From: Cellulomonas avistercoris
GTDB lineage: Bacteria; Actinomycetota; Actinomycetes; Actinomycetales; Cellulomonadaceae
Length of the DNA stretch: 47,113 nt
Direction of reading: 5' to 3'
Assembly (NCBI RefSeq): GCF_014836445.1
Contig: NZ_JACSQV010000004.1
Span: forward strand, 215,932 to 263,044
The notes beneath the pieces are model-generated. The model was not told the origin of the DNA and did not search any database. It saw only the letters and a program-made list of their open reading frames with translations. The position numbers were made by a program, and so were the translations under genes. This document shows positions 1 to 9,918 of this stretch, piece by piece; position 1 is the stretch's first letter; the number at the start of each line of letters is the position of its first letter.

Positions 1-36
1 CCCGGGACGTGCCCGGACGGCCGCGCGAGGGCTCCG

Positions 37-924
37 TCAGCCCTTGACGGCGCCGGTGAGGCCACCGACGATGCGCCGCTCGAACAGCGAGAAGAAGATC
101 AGCGCCGGGATCATCGACAGCGACGTGAAGGCCAGCACCCGGGCCGTGTCGACCGAGTACTGCGAGGCGAACGACTGCACACCCAGGGGCAGGGTGTACA
201 TCGCCTCGTCGTTGAGGATGAACAGCGGCAGCATGTAGCTGTTCCAGCTCGCCACGAAGGCGAGGATCCCGACCGTGACGACGCCCGGGATCGACAGCGG
301 GACGACCATGCGGAAGAAGAACCCGAGACGGCTCGCACCGTCGATCGAGGCGGCCTCCTCCAGCTCCTTGGGGATCGCCCGCAGGAACGGCACGAGGATG
401 ATGATCGTGGTCGGCAGCGCGAACGCGACCTGCGGGAGGATGATCCCCGCGAGCGAGTTCATGAGCCCGAGGTTCTTGATGAGGATGTACAGCGGCGTGA
501 TCGCCACCGTCATCGGGAACATCAGACCGGCCGCGAACAGCGAGTACATCGCGGGCTGCGCCTTGAAGTCGTACCGCGCGAGCACGAAGCTCGCCATGAC
601 CCCGAGGATGACCACGCCGATGGTCGTCGCGATGCCGCAGATCGCCGAGTTGGCGGCCTGCTGCCAGAACATCGAGCTGTTGAGCACCGAGGCGTAGTTG
701 CCCCACTCCCATGTCGTCGGGAAGCCCGACGGGTCCATGGTGATCTGCGAGTTGGTGCGCAGGCCGCCGAGGACGATGAACGCCACGGGGCCGATGCACA
801 CACCGACCAGCAGCCACGCGACGACGTAGACCAGCGGGTTCACCCGCTCGAGCTTCTTGCCGCGCCGCTTGCGCGCGGGTGCCGGAGCGGGTGCCGGGGT
901 TGCCTGGACGGCGATCGCGGACAT
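37..924 (-). CDS. Carbohydrate ABC transporter permease, MalG-type (CUT1)
   Basis: Inner-membrane permease of a sugar importer. About six hydrophobic segments are visible (roughly residues 32-55, 95-118, 126-148, 156-182, 212-237, 262-286), and the ATPase-docking EAA loop EEAASIDGASRLGFFFRMV lies near residues 190-210. The N-terminus is a basic, Ala/Pro-rich cytoplasmic tail. The ATG at 924 is chosen because its A is also the last base of the upstream permease stop (TGATG), a one-base overlap that suggests translational coupling; a GTG one codon earlier is possible. It is the last gene of a binding protein-permease-permease operon. No ATPase gene is present; actinobacterial CUT1 importers commonly share one MsiK-like ATPase encoded elsewhere (family knowledge). 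The substrate cannot be read from the sequence. A short GC-rich inverted repeat (CCGGG/CCCGG, 2-16) after the stop may be part of a terminator cut by the window edge. Confidence 0.93.
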   Translation of the reverse strand: MSAIAVQATPAPAPAPARKRRGKKLERVNPLVYVVAWLLVGVCIGPVAFIVLGGLRTNSQITMDPSGFPTTWEWGNYASVLNSSMFWQQAANSAICGIATTIGVVILGVMASFVLARYDFKAQPAMYSLFAAGLMFPMTVAITPLYILIKNLGLMNSLAGIILPQVAFALPTTIIILVPFLRAIPKELEEAASIDGASRLGFFFRMVVPLSIPGVVTVGILAFVASWNSYMLPLFILNDEAMYTLPLGVQSFASQYSVDTARVLAFTSLSMIPALIFFSLFERRIVGGLTGAVKG

Positions 925-1943
925 CACTTCTTCCCTTCCGTCAGCGCGCCCTCGGTGTCGCGGCGAAGCACGAAGCGCTGGTAGGTCAGCGCGATGACCA
1001 GCGAGATGATGAAGAGCACGACGGCGACCGCGTTACCGAAGCCGTAGTTCCCGGCGTTGCGCCCGTTGAGGACCATGTAGGTGGCCATCGTCGAGGTGCC
1101 GGCCGTGGCGGACACGTACTGACCCCAGATGATGTAGACGAGGTCGAACAGCTGCAGCGACCCGATGATCGACAGGAACGCCCAGATCCGCAGCGTCGGG
1201 CCGAGCAGCGGCAGCGTGATGCGCCGCTGGGTCTGCCAGTACGACGCGCCGTCGATCGCGGCGGCCTCGTGCAGCTCCTCCGGGATCGACTGCAGACCCG
1301 CGAGGAAGAGGATGACGGCGAACCCGACGTACTTCCACGTGATGATCAGCATCAGCGACCAGATCGCGACGTCCGGGTCGGACAGCCAGTCGACCGCCCA
1401 ACCCTCGAGCCCGATCTTCTCGAGGAAGCCGTTGACCGCACCCGTGGTCTGGAGCATGAGGCTCCAGCCGGTGCCGACGATGACCTCCGAGACGACGTAC
1501 GGCACGAAGATCAGGACGCGGATCAGCGAGCGCCCGCGGATCTTGCGGTTCAGCAGCAGCGCCAGGATGACGGCCGCGGGGCCCTGCAGGACCAGGGACA
1601 TCACGACGATGAAGCCGTTGTGCATCAGCGCTTCGTGGAAGGTCGTGTCCTGCAGGATCGTGACGTAGTTCTCCAGGCCGACGAAGTCGGTGGGAGCGCC
1701 GTAGCCCTTCCACTTGAAGAAGCCGTAGTACGCCGCCATGACCACGGGGAAGATCACGAAGGCGACGAACACGATGATGGCCGGACCGCCGAGGAGCGCG
1801 ATCTCGGCGTGCTTGCGCCAGTCCGTCCGCCGGGTCCGGCGGCGGACCGGGGGCGGTGCCGTGACGGCATCGTCCCCAGCCGCCGAGCGTCCCGCGGGCG
1901 ACGGCGTCGTGGCGAGCGCGTTCTCGCCCTGGGAGTCGCTCAT
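924..1943 (-). CDS. Carbohydrate ABC transporter permease, MalF/UgpA-type (CUT1)
   Basis: Partner permease of the MalG-type protein; the two form the transmembrane channel. The 339-aa length suits the family. A basic cytoplasmic N-terminus (RRRTRRTDWRKH) precedes the first membrane segment, and the EAA loop HEAAAIDGASYWQTQRRITL is near residues 222-245. It lies 8 nt after the binding-protein gene and overlaps the next permease by one base, so the three genes form one operon. CUT1 membership follows from two separate permeases plus a large lipoprotein binding protein. The sugar transported is unknown; an oligosaccharide or disaccharide is the usual case for this family. Confidence 0.93.
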   Translation of the reverse strand: MSDSQGENALATTPSPAGRSAAGDDAVTAPPPVRRRTRRTDWRKHAEIALLGGPAIIVFVAFVIFPVVMAAYYGFFKWKGYGAPTDFVGLENYVTILQDTTFHEALMHNGFIVVMSLVLQGPAAVILALLLNRKIRGRSLIRVLIFVPYVVSEVIVGTGWSLMLQTTGAVNGFLEKIGLEGWAVDWLSDPDVAIWSLMLIITWKYVGFAVILFLAGLQSIPEELHEAAAIDGASYWQTQRRITLPLLGPTLRIWAFLSIIGSLQLFDLVYIIWGQYVSATAGTSTMATYMVLNGRNAGNYGFGNAVAVVLFIISLVIALTYQRFVLRRDTEGALTEGKK

Positions 1944-1951
1944 GGAACTCG

Positions 1952-3247
1952 TTACTCCTTGGCTGCCGCGGCCTTGACCGTGGCGACGATGCTGTCTGCG
2001 TCACCGCTGCCGGCGAGCATCTCGACGACTCCGGTGTTGAGCGCGTTGCCGACGTTCTGGCCGAGCAGCGTGTCGAGCCACACGCTCACGTAGGCGGCGT
2101 CGTTGTAGGACGCGAGCACGTCCTGCAGGGCGGGGTCGGTGACGGCGGCCTGTGCGTCCTTGGACGCGGGGATCGTCACGAACGCCTCGGCGTAGCCCTC
2201 CTGGTGCTCCTGCTCCATGTAGAAGTTCAGGAAGTCGGCGCACTCCTTGGGGGCGTCCGCGTGGCAGGCGTAGCCGTCCACGCCACCCATCATGGCCGTC
2301 GGGTCACCCTCGCCACCGTCGACCGCGGGGAACGGGAACCAGCCGAGGTCGGCCAGCGGCTCGCCGTCCGGGGTCAGACCGGCGATGACGCCCGGGTTCC
2401 ACGCACCCATGAGCTCCATCGCGGCCTCGTGGTTGGCCAGCAGGCCGGCCGAGGAGCCGGCACCCTGCTGCGCCGTCGTGGTGAGGAAGCCGTTGTTGAA
2501 CGGCTCGACCTCGGCGAAGTCGGCGTACGCCTGGCCCGCCTCGAGCCAGCACGGGTCGTCGAAGTTCATCTCGGCGGCCGACTCGTTGATGGTGTCCTGC
2601 GTGCAGGCACGCAGCGCGAAGAAGTAGTACCAGTGCGCGGCGGGCCACGCGTCCTTCGCACCCAGGGCGACGGGCTGGATGCCCGCGGCCTTGAGCTGCG
2701 CGACGACGCCCTCGAGCTCGGCCATCGTCGTCGGCGTCTGGGTGATGCCGGCCTGCGCGAACAGGTCCTTGCTGTACCAGATGCCGCCGGGCAGCACCGC
2801 GGTGGGCATGCCGTAGACCTTGCCGTCCACCGCGAAGGCGTCGAGCGTGCCGCCGACGGACTCGCGCACCTCGTCGGAGATCAGGTCGGTGAGGTCCATC
2901 GCCTGACCGGCCTCGACGATGTCGGCCAGCTTGCCGCCACCACGCGCCATGAAGACGTCCGGCGCGTCGCCCGAGTTCAGGGCGGTCTGGAGCTTGCCGT
3001 CCATGTCCTCGTTCTGGATGGACTGGACCTTGACGGTCACGCCCGGGTTGGCGTCCTCGAACGCGGCGACCGTCTTCTCCCAGTACGCCTTGCCGTCACC
3101 GGTCGTCGAGTTGTGCCAGAACGTGAGCTCGACATTGCCGTCGGCGCTGTCGCCGCTGCTGCCGCTGCCCGAACCGCCGCAGGCGGCCAGCGCAAGCGCG
3201 CCCATGAGCACCGCGGTCGATACCGCGATGGTCTTCTTTACCCTCAT
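1952..3247 (-). CDS. Extracellular sugar-binding lipoprotein (ABC transporter), copy 1
   Basis: Substrate-binding protein of the importer, anchored outside the membrane. The N-terminus has a lipoprotein signal: basic MRVKK, a hydrophobic stretch, then the lipobox LALAAC (lipidated Cys near residue 23), followed by a Gly/Ser linker. The rest is a cluster-B type-1 solute-binding fold, with motifs such as TFWHNSTTGDGKAYWEKTV and MARGGGKLADIVEAGQAMDL. It is the first gene of the operon with both permeases (8-nt gap). A close paralogue lies directly upstream; the two align without large gaps over their whole length. The ATG at 3247 follows GAAGAGGAC at usual Shine-Dalgarno distance. The promoter-like region and a LacI-type palindrome lie about 160-215 nt upstream. 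The ligand is unknown. Confidence 0.93.
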   Translation of the reverse strand: MRVKKTIAVSTAVLMGALALAACGGSGSGSSGDSADGNVELTFWHNSTTGDGKAYWEKTVAAFEDANPGVTVKVQSIQNEDMDGKLQTALNSGDAPDVFMARGGGKLADIVEAGQAMDLTDLISDEVRESVGGTLDAFAVDGKVYGMPTAVLPGGIWYSKDLFAQAGITQTPTTMAELEGVVAQLKAAGIQPVALGAKDAWPAAHWYYFFALRACTQDTINESAAEMNFDDPCWLEAGQAYADFAEVEPFNNGFLTTTAQQGAGSSAGLLANHEAAMELMGAWNPGVIAGLTPDGEPLADLGWFPFPAVDGGEGDPTAMMGGVDGYACHADAPKECADFLNFYMEQEHQEGYAEAFVTIPASKDAQAAVTDPALQDVLASYNDAAYVSVWLDTLLGQNVGNALNTGVVEMLAGSGDADSIVATVKAAAAKE

Positions 3248-3281
3248 CGGTCGTGTCCTCTTCGTTGAGCCTCACGGGGCC

Positions 3282-3300
3282 CGGGCGTCGCTGACGCCCG
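3282..3300 (-). other. Leader hairpin upstream of binding-protein copy 1
   Basis: A perfect 8-bp stem (CGGGCGTC/GACGCCCG) with a 3-nt loop sits 35-53 nt upstream of the start codon, inside the presumed 5' leader. The paralogous gene has a different-sequence 7-bp hairpin at almost the same place. Same position with different sequence suggests the structure is kept. It could protect mRNA ends or modulate translation; the role is inferred. Confidence 0.45.
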
Positions 3301-3347
3301 TGGAGCCACCGGGACCGCCGCATCGCGTCCCGCCGTCGCAAGTCGGG

Positions 3348-3368
3348 CGGCGTCACTCCTTCGGACGC
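3348..3368 (-). promoter_or_regulatory. Conserved leader element, copy 1
   Basis: This 21-nt block matches the equivalent leader of the second binding-protein gene (5009-5029) at 19 of 21 positions, although flanking sequence has diverged. It contains inverted arms GCGTC/GACGC separated by 9-11 nt, so it may be an operator or a small RNA stem. No leader peptide with a convincing ribosome-binding site was found. The function is unknown. Confidence 0.4.
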
Positions 3369-3408
3369 TTGTCAGCACTCCCCCCGTCGTGCGGGGTGGC
3401 CGTTTCCG

Positions 3409-3440
3409 ACTGTCGCAGGCGCTCGATTGTAACGTCAAAC
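3409..3440 (-). promoter_or_regulatory. Candidate promoter of the ABC operon
   Basis: On the minus strand, GTTTGACG contains a good -35 (TTGACG, 3438-3433) and, 18 nt later, a GACAGT -10-like hexamer (3414-3409). The second binding-protein gene has the same arrangement (TTGACG-17-GAGAGT) at nearly the same distance from its start. The -10 is weak, but the conservation between the two copies supports it. Confidence 0.5.
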
Positions 3441-3445
3441 TGCGA

Positions 3446-3461
3446 TCGATAACGATATCGA
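3446..3461. promoter_or_regulatory. LacI-family-type operator
   Basis: Perfect inverted repeat TCGATA-ACGA-TATCGA directly upstream of the -35 of the ABC operon promoter. LacI-type repressors of actinobacterial sugar importers bind palindromes of this style, with CG-centred AT-rich arms (family knowledge). No regulator gene is encoded beside the operon here. Upstream of copy 2 there is only a shorter CGAT-GT-ATCG palindrome. Confidence 0.5.
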
Positions 3462-3530
3462 AACTCGCCCGACAGGTCAGGACAATCAGCCCGAAGCACC
3501 CCGCAGCAGAGCCCTCCCGGTTGTGCAGCG

Positions 3531-3566
3531 CGGACGGTCGCGGCGGTGTCCCACCGCGACCGTCCG
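3531..3566 (-). terminator. Hairpin terminator after binding-protein copy 2
   Basis: A perfect 13-bp stem (CGGACGGTCGCGG with its complement) and a 10-nt loop lie about 60 nt past the stop codon of the copy 2 gene and upstream of the next promoter. There is no U-tract, as is common in high-GC actinobacteria. It implies that copy 2 is transcribed alone. Confidence 0.7.
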
Positions 3567-3624
3567 ACGACGCGCGCAGGGCCTCGGCGACCTCGACGAC
3601 GCCACCGGGACCGTCCGTGACCTG

Positions 3625-4911
3625 CTACTCCTTGGCGGCGGCGGCGTTGACCGTGGCGACGATGCTCGCGGCGTCACCCTGGCCGGCGAGCATCTCGACG
3701 ACCGCCGTGTTGAGCGCGTTGCCGACGTTCTGGCCGAAGAGCGTGTCCAGCCAGACGGACACGTACGGGGCCTGCTCGTACGCGGCCATGACGTCCATGA
3801 GCGCGGGGTCCGTCACGGCACCCAGCGCCTCCTTGCTGGCCGGGATCGACACGAACGCCTCGGCGAAGCCCTCCTGGTTGTCCTTCTCCAGGAGGAAGTT
3901 GAGGAACTCCGGGCACTCCTTCGGCGCATCGACGTGGCAGCTCAGACCGTCGATGCCGCCCATCATGGCGGCCGGGTCACCCTGGCCGCCCTCCACCTCG
4001 GGGAACGGGAACCAGCCGAGGTCGGCCAGCGGCTTGCCGTCGGGCGTCAGACCGCCGATGACGCCCGGGTTCCAGGCGCCCATGAGCTCCATCGCCGCCT
4101 GGTGGTTGGCGACGAGGCCGGCCGACGAGCCGGCACCCTGCTGCGCCGTCGTCGACAGGAAGCCCTCGTTGAAGGGCTCGAGCGCCGCGAACTGCGCGTA
4201 CTCCTCACCGGCCTCCGTCCAGCACGGGTCGTCGAAGCTGCGCTCGGTCGCCGCGGCCTCGACGGTCTCCTGCGAGCACGCGCGCAGCGCGAAGAAGTAG
4301 TACCAGTGGGCCGCGGGCCACGCGTCCTTGGCACCCAGCGCGACCGGCGCGATGCCGGCCGCCTGGAGCTTGGCGACCGCGTCCTCGAGCTCGGTCATGG
4401 TCGTCGGCAGGTCCGTGATGCCGGCCTGCGCGAACAGGTCCTTGCTGTAGAAGATGCCGCCCGGCAGCACGGCCGTCGGCATGCCGTAGACCTTGCCGTC
4501 GACGGTGAACGCCTCGACGGTCGTGCCCAGCGCGTCCGCCGTGGCGTCGTCGATCAGGTCGGTGAGGTCCATGACCTGCCCGGCCTCGGCGATGTCGGCG
4601 AGCTTGCCGCCGCCGCGGGCCATGAAGATGTCCGGCGCGTCGCCCGAGTTCAGGGCGGTCTGCAGCTTGCCGTCCATGTCCTCGTTCTGGACGACCTGGA
4701 GCGTGATCTCGACACCCGGGTGCTCGGCCTCGAAGGCGTCGGCCATCTCCTGCTGGTAGGCCTTGCCGTCGTCGGTCGTCGAGTTGTGCCAGAACGTCAT
4801 CTCGACGGAGCCGTCGCCCCCGCCCGAGTCTCCCGAGCCCCCGCAGGCTGCCAGCGCCAGCGCGCCCATGACCACGGCGGTCGACGCCGCCAGCGTTCTC
4901 GTTGCCCTCAT
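3625..4911 (-). CDS. Extracellular sugar-binding lipoprotein (ABC transporter), copy 2
   Basis: Second binding protein, 428 aa. It has the same lipoprotein signal layout (MRATRT, hydrophobic stretch, LALAAC lipobox) and the same conserved motifs as its neighbour (TFWHNSTTDDGKAYQQEM; MARGGGKLADIAEAGQVMDL; WFPFPEVEGGQGDPAAMMGG). It clearly arose by tandem duplication that included the 5' leader. Unlike copy 1 it has a strong terminator behind it and its own promoter, so it is probably expressed independently and feeds the same permease pair, perhaps with a different ligand range or under a different signal. The binding specificity is unknown. The start ATG at 4911 follows GAAGAGGAC. Confidence 0.92.
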   Translation of the reverse strand: MRATRTLAASTAVVMGALALAACGGSGDSGGGDGSVEMTFWHNSTTDDGKAYQQEMADAFEAEHPGVEITLQVVQNEDMDGKLQTALNSGDAPDIFMARGGGKLADIAEAGQVMDLTDLIDDATADALGTTVEAFTVDGKVYGMPTAVLPGGIFYSKDLFAQAGITDLPTTMTELEDAVAKLQAAGIAPVALGAKDAWPAAHWYYFFALRACSQETVEAAATERSFDDPCWTEAGEEYAQFAALEPFNEGFLSTTAQQGAGSSAGLVANHQAAMELMGAWNPGVIGGLTPDGKPLADLGWFPFPEVEGGQGDPAAMMGGIDGLSCHVDAPKECPEFLNFLLEKDNQEGFAEAFVSIPASKEALGAVTDPALMDVMAAYEQAPYVSVWLDTLFGQNVGNALNTAVVEMLAGQGDAASIVATVNAAAAKE

Positions 4912-4942
4912 CAGATCTGTCCTCTTCGTCGAGCCAGCTGAT

Positions 4943-4959
4943 CCCAGGCGGCGCCTGGG
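4943..4959 (-). other. Leader hairpin upstream of binding-protein copy 2
   Basis: A 7-bp stem CCCAGGC/GCCTGGG with a 3-nt loop sits 32-48 nt before the start. It is the positional counterpart of the hairpin at 3282-3300 but differs in sequence. Confidence 0.45.
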
Positions 4960-5008
4960 TGCCCCCCGCCGTCAGGTGCGCCCGGCGGCTGCGCCCGCGA
5001 AGGACGCG

Positions 5009-5029
5009 CGGCGTCACCCCGTCGGACGC
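5009..5029 (-). promoter_or_regulatory. Conserved leader element, copy 2
   Basis: Counterpart of 3348-3368, with 19 of 21 positions identical and the same GCGTC/GACGC inverted arms. The role is unknown. Confidence 0.4.
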
Positions 5030-5067
5030 CCACCGGTCGCGCCCTTGTGTCATCGGCGGCCGGGACG

Positions 5068-5098
5068 ACTCTCGCATTCACCCGATGTATCGTCAAAC
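5068..5098 (-). promoter_or_regulatory. Candidate promoter of binding-protein copy 2
   Basis: On the minus strand, GTTTGACG (with -35 TTGACG at 5096-5091) is followed after 17 nt by GAGAGT. It matches the copy 1 promoter in sequence and in distance to the start. A short palindrome CGAT-GT-ATCG (5083-5092) overlaps it and could be a weak operator. Confidence 0.5.
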
Positions 5099-5121
5099 CT
5101 CCCCCGGCACGTACGTGCGCA

Positions 5122-5163
5122 CGACGAAGGCCCCGGTCCCTCGCGGGGCCGGGGCCTTCGTCG
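5122..5163 (-). terminator. Terminator downstream of clpC
   Basis: A 15-bp perfect GC-rich stem (5122-5136 with 5149-5163, containing GAAGGCCCCGG) with a 12-nt loop lies about 20 nt past the clpC stop. No U-tract follows. It also separates clpC from the ABC region and could work in both directions. Confidence 0.75.
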
Positions 5164-5183
5164 GTGGTGCGGGTGCTGCGGGG

Positions 5184-7766
<2,583 letters not shown>

Positions 7767-7880
7767 GTGCACTCCTCACGAGCGGCGTGCCCCGGCGGCG
7801 CCGCGCAGCAGGGGTTTGCGCGGAGCCGGCAGAGCGGCGTGTTTCGATGCTAACGGCGGGGTACCCCCCGGACGTCCCGT

Positions 7881-7894
7881 GTTCGCCGCAGGCG
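7881..7894. promoter_or_regulatory. ClgR-type operator between clpC and rbsK
   Basis: GTTCGC-CGCAG-GCG fits the actinobacterial ClgR operator pattern GTTCGC-N5-GCG (recalled from the family). It lies 115-128 bp upstream of the clpC start. A TAGCAT -10-like hexamer for clpC is seen near 7848-7853 on the minus strand. The 241-bp divergent region also serves the ribokinase gene. Confidence 0.5.
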
Positions 7895-8007
7895 GAGCGT
7901 CCGTCGCCCGTGCGCCGGACGTCGCGCGGCCGGTAACTTCCCTGCCGGGGGCGAACGGCCCCGCTCGTCCGGCACCGCAGCCGGGCGCCGGACGGACGGA
8001 GGGTCCC

Positions 8008-8925
8008 GTGGGACGCGTCGTGGTGGTCGGGTCCGTGAACGCGGACCTCGTCGTGCAGGTGCAGGCGCGCCCGCGTCCCGGGGAGACCGTGCGCGGCGGC
8101 CCGCTGGCGGTGGGGCCGGGCGGCAAGGGCGCCAACCAGGCCGTCGCCGCCGCCGTCGTCGGGGCCGAGGTCACGCTCGTCGGGGCTGTCGGCGACGACA
8201 CCCACGCCGACGTCGCGCTGCGCGGGCTGCGGCGCGCCGGGGTCGACCTCACCGAGGTCGACGTGGCACCCGGTGCGACAGGTACGGCCGTCGTCGTGGT
8301 GACGCCCGACGGCGAGAACTCCATCGTCGTCAGCCCCGGCGCCAACGGCACCGTGCAGCCCGGACGTGCGGCCGCCGCCGTCGACCGGGCGCCCGCCGGC
8401 GCGGTGGTCGTCCTGCAGCTCGAGCTGCCCGCCGCGACCGTCGAGGCCGCCGTGCGGCAGGCCGCCGCACGGGGCCTGCGCGTCGTCGTCAACGCCGCAC
8501 CCGCGGCAGCGCTGAGCCCCGCGGTCCTCGCGGCGTGCGACCCGCTCGTCGTCAACGGCTCCGAGGCCGCCGTGCTGCTGGGGCAGGACGCCGTGGGCGA
8601 CCCCGCCGCCGCCGCGCGTGCGCTGCTCGCGCTGGGCCCGCGGTCCGTCGTCGTGACGCTCGGGGCGGAGGGCGCCGTCCACGCCTCCCAGGGCTCCGAG
8701 AAGGTCCGCACGGTGACCCCGCCGCGCGTCGCGGTGGTCGACACCACCGGCGCCGGCGACGCGTTCGTGGGCGCGCTGTGCGCAGCGCTGGCGGACGGCC
8801 TCGACCTCGGCGACGCCGTCGGGCTGGCCACGCTGGTCGGCGCCCTCGCGGTGCAGCGCCCGGGTGCCCAGTCGTCCTACCCCGACGCCGCCGAGATCGC
8901 GGAGGCGCGCCGCGCCCGCCCCTGA
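8008..8925 (+). CDS. rbsK: Ribokinase (PfkB family)
   Basis: Phosphorylates D-ribose to ribose 5-phosphate with ATP in the cytoplasm. The N-terminal strand is VVVVGSVNADLVV, followed by the PfkB signature 1 region GPGGKGANQAVAAA and the C-terminal signature DTTGAGDAFVGAL, which carries the catalytic Asp and anion hole. The 305-aa length is usual. The GTG start at 8008 follows GGACGGAGGG and gives the standard N-terminus; upstream in-frame sequence is not conserved. It is transcribed divergently from clpC and stands alone, with no ribose transporter next to it, so a role in ribose or nucleoside salvage is inferred. Another PfkB sugar kinase is possible, but the motif set favours ribokinase. 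Confidence 0.92.
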   Translation: MGRVVVVGSVNADLVVQVQARPRPGETVRGGPLAVGPGGKGANQAVAAAVVGAEVTLVGAVGDDTHADVALRGLRRAGVDLTEVDVAPGATGTAVVVVTPDGENSIVVSPGANGTVQPGRAAAAVDRAPAGAVVVLQLELPAATVEAAVRQAAARGLRVVVNAAPAAALSPAVLAACDPLVVNGSEAAVLLGQDAVGDPAAAARALLALGPRSVVVTLGAEGAVHASQGSEKVRTVTPPRVAVVDTTGAGDAFVGALCAALADGLDLGDAVGLATLVGALAVQRPGAQSSYPDAAEIAEARRARP

Positions 8926-8934
8926 CACCGGGCC

Positions 8935-8957
8935 GGGGCGCGGCAGCGGCGCGCCCC
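8935..8957 (+). terminator. Hairpin terminator after rbsK
   Basis: An 8-bp stem GGGGCGCG/CGCGCCCC with a 7-nt loop begins 9 nt after the rbsK stop and precedes the promoter of the next unit. Confidence 0.55.
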
Positions 8958-8965
8958 AGGTTTGC

Positions 8966-9007
8966 GCACCAACTACCGATGGCACCGTGCGGTCGCCCGC
9001 CTAGCCT
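8966..9007 (+). promoter_or_regulatory. eCIS promoter module A
   Basis: TACCGATG (8974-8981) is followed 21 nt later by a TAGCCT -10 (9002-9007). The same arrangement occurs upstream of three other units of this locus. The left half of the box (GCACCAAC) is the most degenerate of the four. The predicted start of transcription near 9014 agrees with the GTG start chosen at 9052. Confidence 0.6.
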
Positions 9008-9051
9008 GCAGGAGGCCGCCGGCGTGCGCGGTGACGAGCACGGAGGTGGAC

Positions 9052-9519
9052 GTGGACAGGCGGGCGGGCAGTCGGGGCGCTGCGGTCGTGGTGGGCGTGC
9101 TGACGCTGCTGACGGGCTGCGCGTGGTTCGGTGACGACGGGACGGACCGCACGCAGGTGCTGGAGCTGTCCGTCGGCGACTGCGTGGTCACACCGCAGGA
9201 CGTGCAGGCCGAGCTGACCGACGTCGCGACGGTCCCGTGCGGCACCACCCACCAGATGGAGGTGTACGCGCTGGTGCCCGACGCCCTCGACGGGCCCGAC
9301 GCGTACCCGGGCGCCGACGCGCTGACCGCCTTCGCCGACGGCGCGTGCGCCGAGCGGTTCGCGGACTACGTGGGCGTCGACTACCGCGACTCCGAGCTGT
9401 TCTTCACGTACCTGGTCCCGTCGACCCGCGGCTGGTCCGAGGGCGACACGACCGTCACCTGCCTGGCGACGACGACCGGCGAGCCGCTCACCGCGTCCGT
9501 CGCGGGCTCGGAGCGCTGA
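9052..9519 (+). CDS. Septum_form-domain lipoprotein
   Basis: Secreted lipoprotein of 155 aa. The GTG at 9052 follows CGGAGG and gives a classic signal: basic MDRRAGSRG, a hydrophobic run, then the lipobox LLTGC. The mature part has the Septum_form pattern: LSVGDCV, then VPCGTTHQMEVYALV, a third Cys in DGACAERF, and a final VTCLA. Despite its name, the family function is not established. Longer readings from upstream GTG/ATG codons would run through the promoter and lack a signal peptide. It is co-transcribed with the DUF4280 gene (3-nt gap) from an eCIS-type promoter, which suggests a surface role in the system rather than in division. Confidence 0.8.
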   Translation: MDRRAGSRGAAVVVGVLTLLTGCAWFGDDGTDRTQVLELSVGDCVVTPQDVQAELTDVATVPCGTTHQMEVYALVPDALDGPDAYPGADALTAFADGACAERFADYVGVDYRDSELFFTYLVPSTRGWSEGDTTVTCLATTTGEPLTASVAGSER

Positions 9520-9522
9520 GCC

Positions 9523-9912
9523 GTGCCGCTGCCCGTGACCACGTCGGCGACCGTCACCTGCTCGTTCGGCACGGGCCCCGCGACGCTCGTCGCGCTGCCC
9601 ACGCCGCGCGTCCTGGTCGAGGGACGTCCGGTGGCGACCGTCGCGGACGCCGCTCCCCTGGTGAACGTCCCCACGTTCGCCATGTGCACGTCGCTGGCCA
9701 ACCCGCAGGTGGCGGCCGCGACGGCGGCCGCGCTCGGGGTGCTCACGCCGATGCCCTGCGTCCCCGCGACGACGGGCACGTGGACGCCGACCGCGCCGCG
9801 CACGGTCGTCGGCGGGCGACCCGTGCTCGCGCAGGGGGCGATGTGCATGTGCGCGTACGGCGGCGTCGTCCAGGTCCTCGTGCCGGGACCCGTCCGCACC
9901 ACCGTGGCCTGA
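9523..9912 (+). CDS. DUF4280 (PAAR-like) spike-tip candidate
   Basis: 129-aa protein with the DUF4280 layout: TCSFGTGPATLV near the N-terminus, DAAPLVNVPTFAMCTSLANP in the middle, PCVP, then GGRPVLAQGAMCMCAYGGV. The conserved cysteines are all present. DUF4280 proteins are PAAR-like and are found with VgrG-type spikes in type VI systems and eCIS loci (family knowledge). As no ordinary PAAR gene is in the structural operon, I infer that this one sharpens the tip of the VgrG-like spike at 32070-33827. The GTG start lies 4 bases after the upstream stop. It converges with the gene ending at 9919, with only 6 nt between. Confidence 0.75.
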   Translation: MPLPVTTSATVTCSFGTGPATLVALPTPRVLVEGRPVATVADAAPLVNVPTFAMCTSLANPQVAAATAAALGVLTPMPCVPATTGTWTPTAPRTVVGGRPVLAQGAMCMCAYGGVVQVLVPGPVRTTVA

Positions 9913-9918
9913 CGCCGG

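Noticed and set aside
3096..3356. Leader peptide upstream of binding-protein copy 1 (GTG after AAGGAG)
   Set aside because: The purine-rich run directly abuts the GTG without spacing, and the reading is not conserved in the paralogous leader beyond the shared DNA block.
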